In this document: in pieces, positions 16,478 to 27,153 of the stretch
Numbering within the stretch: position 1 is the stretch's first letter
Layout of the letters: the number at the start of each line of letters is the position of its first letter
DNA from: Ichthyophthirius multifiliis
Taxonomy: Eukaryota > Ciliophora > Oligohymenophorea > Hymenostomatida
Length of the DNA stretch: 33,055 bases
Reading direction: 5' to 3'
NCBI RefSeq assembly: GCF_000220395.1
Contig: NW_004085887.1
Coordinates: 1-33,055 of the forward strand
Notes under the pieces: generated by a model
What the model was told of the DNA's origin: nothing
What the model saw: only the letters and a program-made list of their open reading frames with translations
The model's database searches: none
Position numbers and translations under genes: made by a program

Positions 16478-17946
16478 TATAATATTTTTACATTAAAATT
16501 AATTTATTTATTAAAAGTTGCTAAAATTCTTATTTTAAAGATACAGATAATTTATGTAAACCATGTGAAACTACATGTTTTTAATGTTCAGGAAGTTTGC
16601 CTACATAATGCACTGAATGTAGTGGCTAATTAGCTTTAAACTCATTTAATTAATGTGTAAGTAATTGTTTTGATGGAAAATATAAAAGCAATAACTTATG
16701 TGTTTCATGTAATGCTTAATGTAAAAATTGTAGTGGACCTTTATCTACTAATTGTACTGAGTAACTATAAATTATTATTTAAAATATATTTATTTATTTT
16801 TTTAGATGTTTTAATACATTTTTTAAAAACACAAATGATGAATGCTAATCATGTCATTCTACGTGTTTAACTTGTGAAAATGCAAACGCAACAGGTTGCC
16901 TATCATGTTCTGGTTCTTTATTTTTGACAACTTCAAAAGAATGTTTAAGTACTTGTCCTGATGAAACCTATAAAAATGCAACTAATAATTAATGCACTAC
17001 ATGTCATACATCATGTAAAACTTGTACAGGAGGCTCTAATTCTTAATGCACTCTGTAAAATATATTTAAATTAAAAATAAAAATTAATAATATTTTAATT
17101 TAAAAGTTGCAGTGATTCATTTTTTAAAGATACAGATAGTTTCTGTAAATCATGTGATACTACATGCTATTAATGCACAGGAAGTTCAGCTACATAATGT
17201 TCCTAATGTACAGGATTATTAGCTTTAACTGCATCTGGTTAATGTTTAAGTACTTGTCCTGATGGAAAATATAAGAGCAATAATTCATGCGTTTCTTGCG
17301 ACATTTCATGTAAAAAGTGTAATGGACCTTTGTCTACTAATTGTATCGAGTAAATGCTATTTCATATAATCTTATATATATATATATATATATAAATTTT
17401 TTAGTTGCAATAATAATTTCTATTTAAATAATAATTAATGTAATGAATGTAATAATACATGTTTAACTTGTGATGATAATACAGCTTCTGGATGTCTCTC
17501 ATGTTCAGGATCTTTATTTTTGAATGCTTAAAAATAATGCGTTAGTACATGTCCTGATGGTAAATATAAAAACACTATAAATAATTAATGTTCATTATGT
17601 GATAATTCTTGTAAAACATGTAATGGTTCATCAAATAATTAATGTTTAAGGTATTATTTATTTTATTTTATATATATATATATAATTATATTTAAATAGT
17701 TGTATAGATACATTTTTTCTTGATACAGACAAAATGTGTAAAACCTGTGATATGACATGTTTATTATGTACAGGAAATTAATCTAATCAATGTATAAAAT
17801 GCACAGGTAATTTATTTTTAGAAAATAATTAATGTTTAGCCAATTGCTCATCTGGTAAATATAAAAATGTAATAAATAATTAATGCGATGCTTGTAATTC
17901 TTCATGTTCTAATTGTGACGGACCTTTAGTTACAGATTGTACAGAG

Positions 17947-18016
<70 letters not shown>

Positions 18017-18886
18017 TTATTTATATTTATATATATTTATTATTTATAGTTGTCCAGGAGGTTATTTTAAAGATACAGATGATTAATGTTATAAATGCCA
18101 TTTTACATGTACTAGTTGCAGTGGATCAGCCTTTAATTAATGCACATAATGTTCAGGTATTCTATATTTAAATTCTGGTTAATGTATATCTATATGTCCC
18201 GTTGGAAAATTTAAAAATAATTTAAATAATCAATGCTCTAATTGTGCTAATACTTGTAAATATTGTAATAATTCTACTAATACATAATGCATATCGTATT
18301 TATATTAAAAATAATTAATAAATAATAATTTTTTATATAGTTGCTATGATGGAAATTTTTTAGATTCAGGTTCTTGCTAATCTTGTGATAATTCATGTTT
18401 TAATTGTTCAGGAAATTTAAATACTTAGTGCACTTAGTGTACAGGATCACTATATTTGACGATTAATAATGAATGTCTAAGTGCAGCTCAAGCTGGTTTT
18501 TTCAAAGGCTCAAATAATGTATTTACAGCATGTCATATTTCTTGTAAAAATTGTATTAATTAATTAGAAACATAATGCACAGAGTAATAAATATATAAAT
18601 TAAATATATATATATATATATATTATTACATAGGTGTTTTGATTAATATTATAAGGACACAGACGGAAAATGTAAAGCTTGTGATAGTACTTGCTTTAAT
18701 TGTACAGCGAACCTAAATAACTAATGCACTTAATGTACTGGAACATTATATTTCAATAATAATTAATGTATAAGTATATGTCCAAATGGTTATTTTTAAA
18801 AAAATAGTAATAATACTTGTACTGCATGTCATACTTCATGCAAAAATTGTACTGATTCTAATGCAACTTCATGTACAGAGTATTAA

Positions 18887-18943
<57 letters not shown>

Positions 18944-19226
18944 TAATCTATATATTTATATAATAAATAAAAGATGCAATTAAGGAATGTATAAAGCCTA
19001 AGATAATTCATGTTAATCTTGTAATTCAAATTGTTATAATTGTACAGGAAATCAATATAATAATTGTATATAATGTATAGGTTCACTTTTTTTAAACAAT
19101 AATGAATGCGTTAATACTTGCACAGATGGAAAGTATAAAAATATGTAAAATAACACATGTGAAGCATGTAATTTTTAATGTAAAAAATGTATAGGCCCAA
19201 GTTCAACATAATGCACAGAGTATAAT

Positions 19227-19262
<36 letters not shown>

Positions 19263-21283
19263 TATATACAAATATATATATATAAATATTATTTTTAGAT
19301 GTTATACTTCCTTTTATTTAGATATTGATAATTCATGTAAAACCTGTCACCCAACGTGTTTTAATTGTAATGGAAATTTAGCTACTAATTGTATATAATG
19401 TTCTAATACTACATTTTTGAATATCAACTAATGTTAAAATTTCTGTCCAGACGGTAAATACTAAAATTTATCATTAAGAGAATGCTCTAGTTGTAGTATA
19501 TTATGTAAAACATGCACAGGACCTTCTTCTAATGAATGTTAATCGTATATATATATATATATGTCTATTTTTTATTATTAATTATATAATATATTCTAAG
19601 ATGTATAAATAATTATTACCTATCTGAAACTTCATGTTAGAGTTGTCATAGCTCATGTTTTAATTGTTCTGGTAGTTCTGCTAATAATTGTAGTTCATGT
19701 TCTGGGAATTTATTTTTATAAGGAAATTAATGCATAAGTTTATGCGATAAAGGTAAATATAAAGCAAGTTTAACAAATATATGTACTGCATGTAGTACTA
19801 CTTGTAAAAATTGTAATGGAAGTACTACTACTTCATGCACTGAGTAAATATATACTAATATAAATTTATATTTATTTTTTTAGATGCGATAATAATTATT
19901 TCCTTGATATTGATAATTCATGTAAACCATGTTATTTTACATGTTTATAATGTACAGGAAATACAGCTACTTAATGTACTATGTGTACTTCAGGATTATA
20001 TTTGACAAATAATTAATGTTTAGCTTAATGCCCAAACGGTACATATTAAAATTCAACAAATAATACATGTAGTCCTTGTAATAGTTTATGCAAAAATTGC
20101 TCAGGACCTTTAGTTTCTGATTGTACTGAGTAAAACTATATATATTATTTTCGAAATAGTTTTTTATCCTTTTACTAATTTATATAAATAAATCAAATAT
20201 TAATTTAAAATTAATAATATAATTTTATGGTTATAATTCATTTTAATGTCAATAAAAAATTTATAGGAAAAAAATAAATTAAATTATTAAAAAAATATAA
20301 AAATTAAATATTTATTTAAATAATTAAAATTTTTAATTTAATAAAAAAAAAAGTTGTTTAGATAGATTTTATTTATAAAGTAATTAATGTTATTAATGCC
20401 ATTCAACATGTTTTAATTGTACATCAAGCTTAGAAAATTAATGTACTTAATGCACTGGTTCTCTATATTTAACAAATAATAAATGTCTTAGTATATGTCC
20501 TGAAGGATAATATGAAAATAATATAAATAACCATTGTAATGCATGCCATTCAAATTGTAAAAATTGTATAGGACCAAATATTAATTAATGCACTGAGTAT
20601 TAAAAAATATAAATATAACAAAATTTATTTAAATATAAATAAAAAAAAAAAAATTAAATTTTTATAAATAAATAAATAAATATATTTAACAAATTTATAA
20701 AAAGATGTTTTAATTAAAAATATTTATATTCTGATGGTACGTGTTTATCATGTAATTCTGCTTGTTTTAATTGCACAGGAAATTCGAATAATTAATGTAC
20801 ATAGTGTACTGGAAATTTATATTTAACTAATAATTAATGTTTAAATACATGTCCAAATAATACATTTAAAAATTCGACTAATAATGAATGCACAGCCTGC
20901 CATTTATCTTGCAAAAATTGTATTAATTAATAAGATAGTTAATGCACAGAGTAAATTTAATTTTTAAATTTATATATTTACATATATATAAATAATTAAT
21001 TTATTTATATATATATATATTATAGATGTTTCGATTTATTTTTCAAAGACATAGATGGTAGATGTAAAGCATGTGATACTACATGTTATAATTGCACAGG
21101 AAGTTAAAATTATTAATGTACATAATGTGTAGGATCTCTTTTTTTATCAAACAACTAGTGCATAAATTCATGTCCTACCGGCACTTATTAAAATTTAATA
21201 AATTAATAATGTACCCCATGCGATTCTACTTGTAAAAATTGCAACGGACCAAATTAAAATAATTGCACATAGTAATATTATTA

Positions 21284-21325
<42 letters not shown>

Positions 21326-21599
21326 TTAAACATTTGCATATATATATCTATATAGATGTAATATTAATTATTATTTAACATCGAATTAATGTTTAGCTTG
21401 CCATAGTACATGCTTAACATGTTCAAATGCAAATAATAATAGTTGCCTTTCATGCGGAGGTACACTATTTTTATCAAATGGTTAATGTTTAACTGATTGT
21501 CCAGTTGGTTAAAATGAAAATACAATAAATAAAGTATGTACAAATTGTCATACTACATGTAAGAATTGTTCAGGAATAAATATATCTGATTGTACTGAG

Positions 21600-21630
<31 letters not shown>

Positions 21631-24600
21631 TTAATTGTATTTAAATATTTCTAATTAGATGTTTTGATGGATATTTTAAAGATATAGACGGAAAATGTAA
21701 ACCATGCGATTCAACATGTTTTAATTGTAGCGGAAGTTTATCTAATTAATGTATTTAGTGTACCGGAATTCTTTTTTTATCAAATAACTATTGTTTAAGT
21801 TCATGTCCAACTGGTACATTTAAAAATACTTTAAATAATTAATGTACAGCTTGCCATACTTCATGTAAAAATTGTACAGATTCTTTTATTAATAAATGCT
21901 CAGAGTATTAATATTTAAAAAACTACATAGCAATTTACATATATTTTATATATTAGATGTTTTGATTATAATTATAAAGGGCCAGATAATTATTGTTATG
22001 CATGTGACTCTACATGTTTAAATTGCACAGGAGCAGCTAATAATTAATGTACAGCATGTGCTGGTTAATTATTTTTAGACAATAATTAATGCAAAAATAT
22101 TTGCCCATAAGGAAAATTTAAAAATATGTTAAATAATTAATGTGTATAATGTCATACTACATGTAAAAACTGCACTAATTCAGCAATAAATTAATGCACT
22201 GAGTAAATATATTATAAAATATAGTAATTTAAATATAAAAAAATAGATGCTTTAATAATAATTATCTCGATACATTAGATAATTAATGTAAATTATGTGA
22301 TAATACATGTTTTAATTGTACGGGAAGTGCGAACAATAATTGTAATTAATGTGAACTTGGAAATATTCTTTTTTTGACTTCTAATTAATGCTTAAGTACA
22401 TGTCCAGATGATACATTTAAAAATACTACAAATTAAAACTGCACTTCTTGTCATCAATCATGTAAAAAATGTACAGGGCCGAATTCTACAGATTGTACAT
22501 TGTAAACATATATATAAAATATATAAATATATATATAAATAAAATTTAAATATATATAAAATTATTTTATACATATATACATATATATATATATTAAATT
22601 TATATATTTATATATATACTAGATGTGAATTAGGATTTTATTTAAATTCAAATAATGAATGTAAACCATGTGATTCTACATGTTATAAATGTTTTGGAAA
22701 TTTGAATAATTAATGTAATGAATGTACAGGAAGCCGTTTTTTGGTAAATACTAGTGAATGCTTAAATACTTGTCCAACAAGATTTTACAAAAACGTCGCT
22801 AATAATTAATGTACTGCTTGTCATATTTCATGTAATGATTGCACAGGTCCTAATTATACTCAATGTTCTCGGTATTCTTTAAAAATATATATATATATAT
22901 ATATATTTATATTATATTTATATTTATATTTATATTTATAATATTTTATTTAAATATAGATGCTTTGATAATTTTTATAAAGACTCTAGTAATAGATGTC
23001 AACCTTGTAATAATACATGTTTTAATTGTTCTGCAAATGCAGATACTAATTGTACATAATGTACAGGAACCTTTTTTTTGACTAATAATAGATGTTTAAG
23101 TACATGTCCGAGTGGCACATATAAAAATACAGTTATTAATTTATGTACTACATGTCATATTTCATGTAAAATTGTACAGGATCATTAACTACTTAATGCA
23201 ATCAGTAAATAATAAATTAGACAAACAAATATAATTATATATATAATAGATGTTTTAATAGTTTTTTCTTACATACAGATAATTCGTGTTAAGCCTGCAA
23301 TGTTACATGTTATAATTGTACAAGCTTTGCTTATAATTAATGCACGTAATGTACAGGGAATTTATTTTTAACCAATAGTAAGTGTCAGTCTGATTGTCCT
23401 ACAAGTTTTTGGAAAAATACTTCAAACAACGAATGCACATCATGCCATTCTACATGTTAAAATTGCACAGATTAAGCATCTACATCTTGCACAAGGTACA
23501 ATATATATATAAATATATAATTGATTTTTATTTAAAAAAAAAAGTTGTTTCGATTCTTTTTTTTTAAACGCTAATAACGAATGTTAAGCCTGTCATTCTT
23601 CATGTTTTAACTGTTATGGATAATATGATAATATGTGTACTTAATGTTCAGGTACATTATTTTTATTAAATGGAAAATGCTAAAGTACATGTCCAGACGG
23701 CTAATATAGAAATATGACAAATAACTAATGTACAAATTGTCATACATCATGTAAATTATGTAATGGATCTACAATAAATTCGTGCACATAGTAATAAATA
23801 ATAAAATATAAAAAATATATATATTTAATTATTTATATTTTTATTATATATTTAGATGTTATGATAGATACTATTTAAATGTAAATAATTAATGTATTCC
23901 TTGTTATAGTGATTGTTTTAATTGCAATGGAATTCTTTCTAACAATTGTATTCAATGTACTGGTTCTTTATTTTTGATTAATAATATGTGCTAGAGTACA
24001 TGTCCAGATAGCTTTTATAAAAATGCGAGTAATAATTAATGTACTGTATGTGATTCTTCATGTAAAAATTGTACAGGAAACGAAATTGATAAGTGTACTT
24101 AGTGCTTTGATAATCGCTTTCTAGATTCAGATAATAAATGTAAAGCATGTCATACTAATTGTTTTAATTGTTTTTATTTATTCGATAATTAATGTACATA
24201 ATGTACAGGAACTAGATTCTTAACAAATGGTTAATGCTTATTAACATGTCCCTTATCTACATATAAAAACATTTCCAATAATTAATGTAGTAATTGCCAT
24301 AGTAAATGTAAAAATTGTTCAGGGCCTAATTTTAATAATTGCATTGAGTAAATTAAAAAAAAAATAAAAAAAAATATATATATATAATAGATGTTTTGAT
24401 AAATATTATCTAGATAAAAACGAATGTAAACAATGTGATACTACATGCTTTAATTGTTCTGGTCCAGCAAATAATTAATGTACATAATGTAATTTAACTC
24501 TTTTCTTAAACTCAAATTAATGCATAAATCAGTGCCCAAAAGGAAAATATGAAAATATATCAAATAATTAATGCGATTTATGTAATAATACATGTGAAAC

Positions 24601-26064
24601 TTGTGAAGGTCCTAATAATAATTAAGTATAAAAAGCAAAACTAAAATATTTATATATATATATATATATATTTAAAAGTGCATTTCATGTATAACATCCT
24701 TTTTACATTTTAAATAATGTCTAAATTAATGTCCTATTTATTTCTATGGAGATTCAACTGACAATTAATGCAAATCTTGTGATAATACATGTTTAACATG
24801 CAATGGTCCTGCTTTAAACCAATGTTTATCGTAAAAATTTATATATATACATATATGTTATATTTATATTATATATATATATATAAAGATGTTAACTTAA
24901 TTTTATATTTTTCTTTAATACATGTATATAATCACTTCCTTTTGGTTATTATATATAGTCATCAGATAATACTGTATAAATTTGTAATCCTACTTGCTAA
25001 ACTTGTAATGGTAAACATCCTATAGATTGTTTATCATGTTATTAAAATACTTATTTATATAATTCTTAATGTTAATAATCCTGTCCTTAATATTATTATA
25101 AGGATCTTTAGAAACTAGAATGTTAAAAATGTACAGGAAAATGTAAAGAATGTGAGTCCTAAACTGAGTGTTTATCTTGTATAAAGCCCTTATATCTAAA
25201 GGAGAAGTCCTGTGTAGATATATGTCCTTAAAGTACATATTTTTAAGATTAAATATAATTAAAATGTATCAAATGTAATGAAAAATGTTCCTCTTTAGGC
25301 TGCAAAGGTCCTCTTTTGTAAGATTGTATAGACATATAAGTTCCAGTATTAGAAAGTACTGTTTTTTATATATTCACAGTCTAAACTATAGCCTGGATTA
25401 TAAGTTTTTTTATTGGATATGTCCTAGATTCTCAGGAAATTTTAAATAATGAAAGGAAATTATACAGGGTAAGTAATCTAGAAGAAAACTAAGAATTATA
25501 AAATTAAAAACACATTGAAGATTTCGAAGAAGGAGGCTTAAAAAAAAAATACAATTTAAAAAAATTAGTCACTGTAGAAGATAATAGCCCCAGTAATTAA
25601 GAAAAAAGACTGGAAATAGTAAATATTAATAACAATATGTTAAAAACAAGATTAAGTTCTATATATAACTAATAAACACCTACTACTATATTTAATAGCA
25701 ATTTAAATAAAATAAAAACAGATCAAGTATAAATAAGAGAAAAAAATATATCTAATCAATTATAATACAACATAAATAAAGATGTTAATATGCAAGAAAA
25801 TGCTTTAAATGCTAGAAGAATATCATTTTAACCTACAAATTTAGATGATGTAAAAGAGTTAAGAAATAGAAACAATAGTTAATAAATAGGTATTAAAGAT
25901 AAATAGCATTATTAACCTCTATAGGTAAATTATGGTAATTTTGAACCTAAAAAACCATCGTATTTTTCAGACAAAACTTAAATTACAAAACATGAATAAA
26001 ATAATAATAATTAAGAAGATGTATTTGATTAAATATTAGAAAGATAATTTAAACCATGTAAATA

Positions 26065-26105
<41 letters not shown>

Positions 26106-26987
26106 TATATTTAAATAATTATTATATATATTTTTACATATTTATCTTTATATATATTTTTTTTTTTCATTTATAATTTTTTATATAGAAATAGCTATTA
26201 ATTAATAGATTTAAAAATAAAAACAAATTAAATAAGCCTAAAAAATGTAATATAATAAAAAATGCTATTATACATTCATAGGAAATGAATATATATCTTT
26301 ATTTTGTTTATATGATTCTTAAATGAGCAGAACTTTAAGATCTTCTTTGATTTATTTTAAATTAACTTTAATTTAATCATTTTTATATCTAACATATTAA
26401 GTAATTTTTTTTAAATATGTATTTTTTTTAATTATTGTTTATATTTCTAATTTTTTTTCAAAACTAATAAATTTAAAAAAGTTTTTTTTTTTTATTGACC
26501 AATTTATCCAAAAATTATAAAAATTCATAATTAAAAAATATTAATGTTATTTATAATATATAAAATAAAAATATTAAAATTTTTATAGAGTATTCTGCTT
26601 TCTGCAGGTGTTTTATTAGGTTGTATATTTACATAGAAATGTTTTAAAAAAATTATTAGAATATTTAATCCCTGTACTAGAATGGGAGGTTTGTTCGGAA
26701 ATATATTTGTTTTTATTACGTAAGGAATCATTATAGGATATTTATTAATTCCTTATCTTAATAATAATGATATAAATAAAGATTTTGATTGGGCAACTTA
26801 TAATATTATTTTAGTATTTGCAGATGCTATTTTTATTTAAACATTTATAGCTTTTTTAAATTATATTGTATCATAAAAATATTTAATAGATTAAAATTAA
26901 AATAAAGTTTTTAAAGATGAAGATTGCTTATTAAATTTCTTTTTTAAATAAAGTAATATTATAGATAAATTAAATATAAATGAGTGA
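13260..26987 (+). CDS. Giant furin-like cysteine-repeat membrane receptor (about 3,656 aa, 36 exons)
   Basis: The first exon, 13260-13327, encodes a hydrophobic leader (MIKIFIIHIFLLTYYIKV), a likely signal peptide. Intron 13328-13379 joins it in phase 2 to CTETEYDDGN. More than 3,000 residues of CxxC modules follow, like furin and growth-factor-receptor cysteine-rich repeats, presumably extracellular and disulfide-bonded. The last modules end near 25330. A transmembrane segment follows (FYIFTVQTIAWIISFFIGYV), then about 300 hydrophilic residues, then about four further hydrophobic segments up to TGA 26985-26987. Thirty-five introns were placed; 34 begin GTA and all end AG. Exon lengths sum to 10,970 nt, and one base added at 23168-23171 makes it divisible by three, which strongly supports the model. 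Ligand and function are unknown. Similar large cysteine-repeat membrane proteins are common in Tetrahymena-type ciliates, so surface sensing or adhesion is inference. Confidence 0.92.
13570..14157 (+). repeat. Four tandem 147-bp coding repeats (49-residue cysteine module)
   Basis: Copies start at 13570, 13717, 13864 and 14011. Copies 3 and 4 appear identical by eye, and copies 1 and 2 differ at only a few bases. A fifth copy starts at 14158 and diverges after about 60 bp; a divergent unit precedes copy 1. Each encodes C-x3-C-x2-C-x7-C-x2-C-x11-C-x3-C-x11-C-x2 (CDTSCVNCDGSGSSNC...). The block lies within one large exon, 13380-14498, with no introns, unlike the rest of the gene. Confidence 0.95.
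15651..16404 (+). repeat. Near-identical block duplication, copy 1
   Basis: This 754-bp block begins in the middle of exon 15593-15838 and ends inside exon 16187-16432, so it includes two complete introns. The second copy is at 16867-17622. By eye only about five substitutions and one TA unit differ, introns included. Confidence 0.93.
16433..16517 (+). other. Intron with a non-GT start (GAAATA...AAAAG)
   Basis: The upstream exon 16187-16432 is exactly 246 nt and the next exon starts normally at 16518 in phase 2, so the intron edges are fixed by the repeat. The 5' end reads GAAATA where all 34 other introns of this gene begin GTA. Losing one T from GTAAATA would produce it. The interval is 85 bp, so retention would break the frame. 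Confidence 0.75.
16867..17622 (+). repeat. Near-identical block duplication, copy 2
   Basis: This copy lies about 1,216 bp after copy 1. It starts in exon 16806-17054 and ends in exon 17405-17650, at equivalent places within the repeat unit. Differences include CPDG becoming CPDE, gtagaa becoming gtaaaa at an intron start, and one extra TA in the second intron. The four-exon offset keeps the module order in frame. Confidence 0.93.
17949..18012 (+). repeat. (AT)n run within an intron of the giant gene
   Basis: The run fills most of intron 17946-18049, between the exons ending CTE and starting with CPGGYFKDTD. Confidence 0.85.
18891..18940 (+). repeat. (AT)n run within an intron of the giant gene
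   Basis: The run lies inside intron 18880-18973, one of the many TA-rich introns of the exon array. Confidence 0.85.
23168..23171 (+). other. Apparent one-base deletion in exon 22960-23204
   Basis: The sequence tgtaaaattgtacagg has four A's where sister exons have tgtaaaaattgt (Cys-Lys-Asn-Cys). This exon is 245 nt, while the array is otherwise divisible by three. Without a correction the frame is lost for the remaining exons, including the membrane part. A homopolymer undercall is likeliest. Confidence 0.8.
25330..26987 (+). other. Membrane module of the giant receptor
   Basis: This is the C-terminal part of the CDS at 13260-26987. The first membrane segment is at about 25365-25430. A polar, Asn/Lys/Gln-rich loop runs to about 26270. 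Then comes YISLFCLYDSQMSRTLRSSL, with hydrophobic segments YFKLTLIQSFLYLTY, SILLSAGVLLGCIFT, NIFVFITQGIIIGYLLIPY and YNIILVFADAIFIQTFIAFL. Introns 26058-26188 and 26401-26588 interrupt it in phases 1 and 0. The loop-to-helix junction faintly recalls polycystin-1-type proteins, which is only a suggestion. Confidence 0.7.
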
Positions 26988-27025
26988 AAAATAAAATATT
27001 ATAAAACAAATATATAAATATATAA

Positions 27026-27067
<42 letters not shown>

Positions 27068-27153
27068 TTATTTGTTTTATCCTATGTATAAATAAATATT
27101 AAATATTTACCATAAAAAATAAATATTTTTTTCTATAATATAATAAATTATTA
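26988..27153. other. Short convergent spacer
   Basis: About 166 bp separate the stop of the giant gene (+) from the stop of the coiled-coil gene (-). It is A/T only in large part, with a TATAAA-type then (TA)n run near 27010-27065. Both 3' ends and their polyadenylation signals must fit here, or the transcripts overlap. Confidence 0.7.

Larger units (their letters stand above)
14759..24347 (+). repeat. Array of symmetric one-module exons (81-83 residue unit)
   Basis: Exons start at 14759 (double), 15299, 15593, 15891, 16187, 16518, 16806, 17107, 17405, 17700, 18050, 18341, 18634, 18974, 19299, 19601, 19884, 20354, 20705, 21026, 21356, 21659, 21957, 22247, 22623, 22960, 23250, 23545 and 23856 (double). 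Single exons are 243 nt (8), 246 nt (15), 249 nt (2), 255 nt (1) and 245 nt (1, carrying the apparent frameshift). Both doubles are 492 nt. Every boundary is phase 2, with the first exon base completing a codon just before the first cysteine. The unit has 14 cysteines with spacing 11-2-3-2-7-2-11-3-10-2-3-2-7-2, for example in exon 17107-17349. Introns are 40-224 bp and many hold TA runs. Confidence 0.93.

Noticed and set aside
14759-24347. Regular spacing of about 300 bp that could suggest a satellite or CRISPR-like array
   Set aside because: The repeated parts are protein-coding exons with diverged sequence and conserved cysteines. The spacers are introns with GTA...AG ends.
15031-25238. 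Various short open frames on both strands within the cysteine-repeat gene, such as 15031-15240 (-), 16670-16870 (+), 18786-18983 (+), 24789-25025 (+) and 25020-25238 (-)
   Set aside because: All are shadow frames, or run through TA-rich introns of the giant gene.
26531-26731. A minus-strand frame of 66 codons
   Set aside because: It is antisense to the last intron and last exon of the giant receptor, whose transmembrane coding sequence is coherent on the plus strand.
13260-26987. Idea that the gene is a GPI-anchored immobilisation antigen
   Set aside because: The end carries several membrane helices and a long cytoplasmic loop, not a short GPI signal, and the module pattern is furin-like.
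13260-26987. Idea that the region is a pseudogene because of very many stop codons
   Set aside because: The stops are TAA/TAG, read as Gln in this code. Only one true frame lesion and one splice-site anomaly are seen over about 11 kb of coding sequence.
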